Below the pieces are notes generated by a model. It had not been told where the DNA came from. It saw nothing but the letters and a program-made list of their open reading frames with translations, and searched no databases. The translations under genes were made by a program, and so were the position numbers. Shown in pieces: positions 63,111 through 64,000 of a DNA stretch of 64,000 nt. Source of the stretch: Hyperoplus lanceolatus (Eukaryota; Chordata; Actinopteri; Uranoscopiformes; Ammodytidae); contig CM049410.1 of assembly GCA_026929865.2 (NCBI GenBank), positions 20,299,501-20,363,500 of the forward strand. The letters run 5' to 3'. Numbering within the stretch: position 1 is the stretch's first letter; every line of letters begins with the position of its first letter.

Positions 63111-63972
63111 TCAATAATCCTTTTCCTGCTGAACAACGTGGGAAGGTGGCTTTGTTCCTATAAAATATCCAATCTTTTGTCGCAGACGACAGACATGATT
63201 TTTTATGTGAAATGTAAAAGAGAGTTTTTCATCTATCCAGATGCAAAGATATTTATATTCAGTGACTCTTTCAATATGAGATCCATTATTTGTGTAAATA
63301 ATAAGATCATTAAAATGTGTAATTCTTGCTCTGGAAAAACACATATATTTTGTTTTTTCTGTATTAAGGACAAGCCTGAGATCCACTAGACAGTTCTGCA
63401 GGGAGTTAAAAGAGCTCTGTAGGTTCTGAACAGATTGTTGTACTGAATCAGAAATGCAATACAGTACAGTGTCGTCCGCATACAAATGGGCATGGCAGTT
63501 TTGTAGTGATGAAACAATGTTATTGATGTAAATTGTGAATAGGACTGGACCCAAAATTGAGCCCTGTGGAACACCATTTGTAACTGTTAAAAACTCAGTT
63601 TGGTAGCTTCCCAGTTTTACTGACTGCTGTCTATCAGAGAGATAGTCCCTAAACCAGCTACATGTAGAATAATCAAAACCAATTTCATGCAGCCTCTCTA
63701 AAAGCAAATGGTGATCTAAAGTATCAAAAGCTTTTGACAGATCAACAAAAAGTGCTGCACAGTGCATTTTTTTTATCGATAGCTGTAACAATGTTGTCTA
63801 AGACCAAAGTGACAGCAGATACGGTACTGTGGCCTGCCCTAAAACCAGATTGAAATGGGCTCATGGCACTGGATAAAAAAGTTTTCAACTGAGTATTAAT
63901 GACTGATTCTAGAATTTTTGCAGCATGGGAGTTTGGAAATTGGCCTGTAATTATTGAGATCACTTTTGTCAC
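63111..63972 (-). pseudogene. LINE reverse transcriptase, one frameshift
   Basis: Two overlapping frames make one reverse transcriptase region, which copies element RNA at the target site. The upstream frame has the KILESVINTQL and SPFQSGFRAGHST blocks; the downstream frame has FVDLSKAFDTLDHHLL, GVPQGSILGPVLF and the catalytic YADDT. The shift is in an A-run (T-run at 63766-63773 on the plus strand) and looks like a one-base slippage. Downstream of the fingers/palm, FNDLIIYTNN and YKYLCIWIDEKLSF match the thumb region of CR1/L2-type LINEs. All catalytic Asp residues are still present, so decay is recent or mild up to about 63111, after which stops accumulate. Confidence 0.9.
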
Positions 63973-64000
63973 CCCCTTTATGTAATGGAATGACGTGAGC

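Larger units (their letters stand above)
62475..64000 (-). mobile_element. CR1/L2-like non-LTR retrotransposon (LINE), 3' part, runs off the window
   Basis: Minus-strand reverse transcriptase (63111-63972), then a decayed C-terminal coding region readable in pieces (62880-63110, including VGWSSL and FIYKALTGKLPLYL), then a short 3' UTR ending about 62475-62500 in the CCTTTATTTAACC-type tail (plus strand) seen in many fish LINEs. A CA microsatellite (62593-62633) lies in the 3' UTR. The 5' part, including any endonuclease, lies beyond 64000. Clade placement among CR1, L2 and Rex types is from general resemblance only. Confidence 0.85.

Overview
The window looks like vertebrate nuclear DNA, most likely from a teleost fish. 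The reasons are a single-exon gene matching ELFN1, long CA/GT microsatellites, and a mobile-element mix typical of fish: hAT, Tc1, DIRS, a chromodomain Gypsy element, a CR1/L2-like LINE and tRNA-derived SINEs. No bacterial-style operon, CRISPR array or intact tRNA gene was seen.

Only one convincing host gene is present. It is elfn1 at 1256-3628 on the minus strand, a synaptic leucine-rich-repeat/fibronectin-III membrane protein whose whole coding sequence sits in one exon. A likely splice acceptor at about 3997 marks the start of that exon. The sequence at 1-1255 is probably its 3' UTR and flank, and the sequence above 3997 is an upstream intron or intergenic DNA.

The rest is non-coding sequence with many insertions. 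From 9.9 to 16.1 kb there are three small hAT elements, each with a perfect 8-bp target duplication, and one further inverted-repeat element. From 19.3 to 20.4 kb an element bounded by 13-bp inverted repeats carries a 363-bp piece of 18S ribosomal RNA. It directly abuts a 5'-truncated, decayed chromodomain Gypsy retrotransposon (about 20.45-23.95 kb) whose integrase region is split by a short LINE-like insert. From 25.6 to 30.1 kb lies a 4.5-kb near-perfect palindrome with tandem repeats in both arms. At 37.4 kb there is a small multi-armed inverted repeat, at 42.2 kb a hAT remnant with a first transposase exon, and at 43.7 and 48.0 kb two tRNA-derived SINEs that share a tail.

From 46.5 to 49.7 kb two copies of a roughly 1-kb repeat lie in opposite orientation, each with its own 10-14 bp flanking duplication. 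At 53.8 kb there is an inverted-repeat element flanked by TTAA. At 59-61 kb a complete but dead Tc1-type transposon (DD38E spacing) has inserted into a DIRS-like tyrosine-recombinase remnant. At 61.9 kb there is a second, truncated Tc1 element, and the last 1.5 kb is the 3' half of a LINE running off the window.

The most unusual items are the giant palindrome, the 18S-carrying inverted-repeat element, and the pair of unclassified 1-kb elements. All three are described from sequence alone; no database search was possible.
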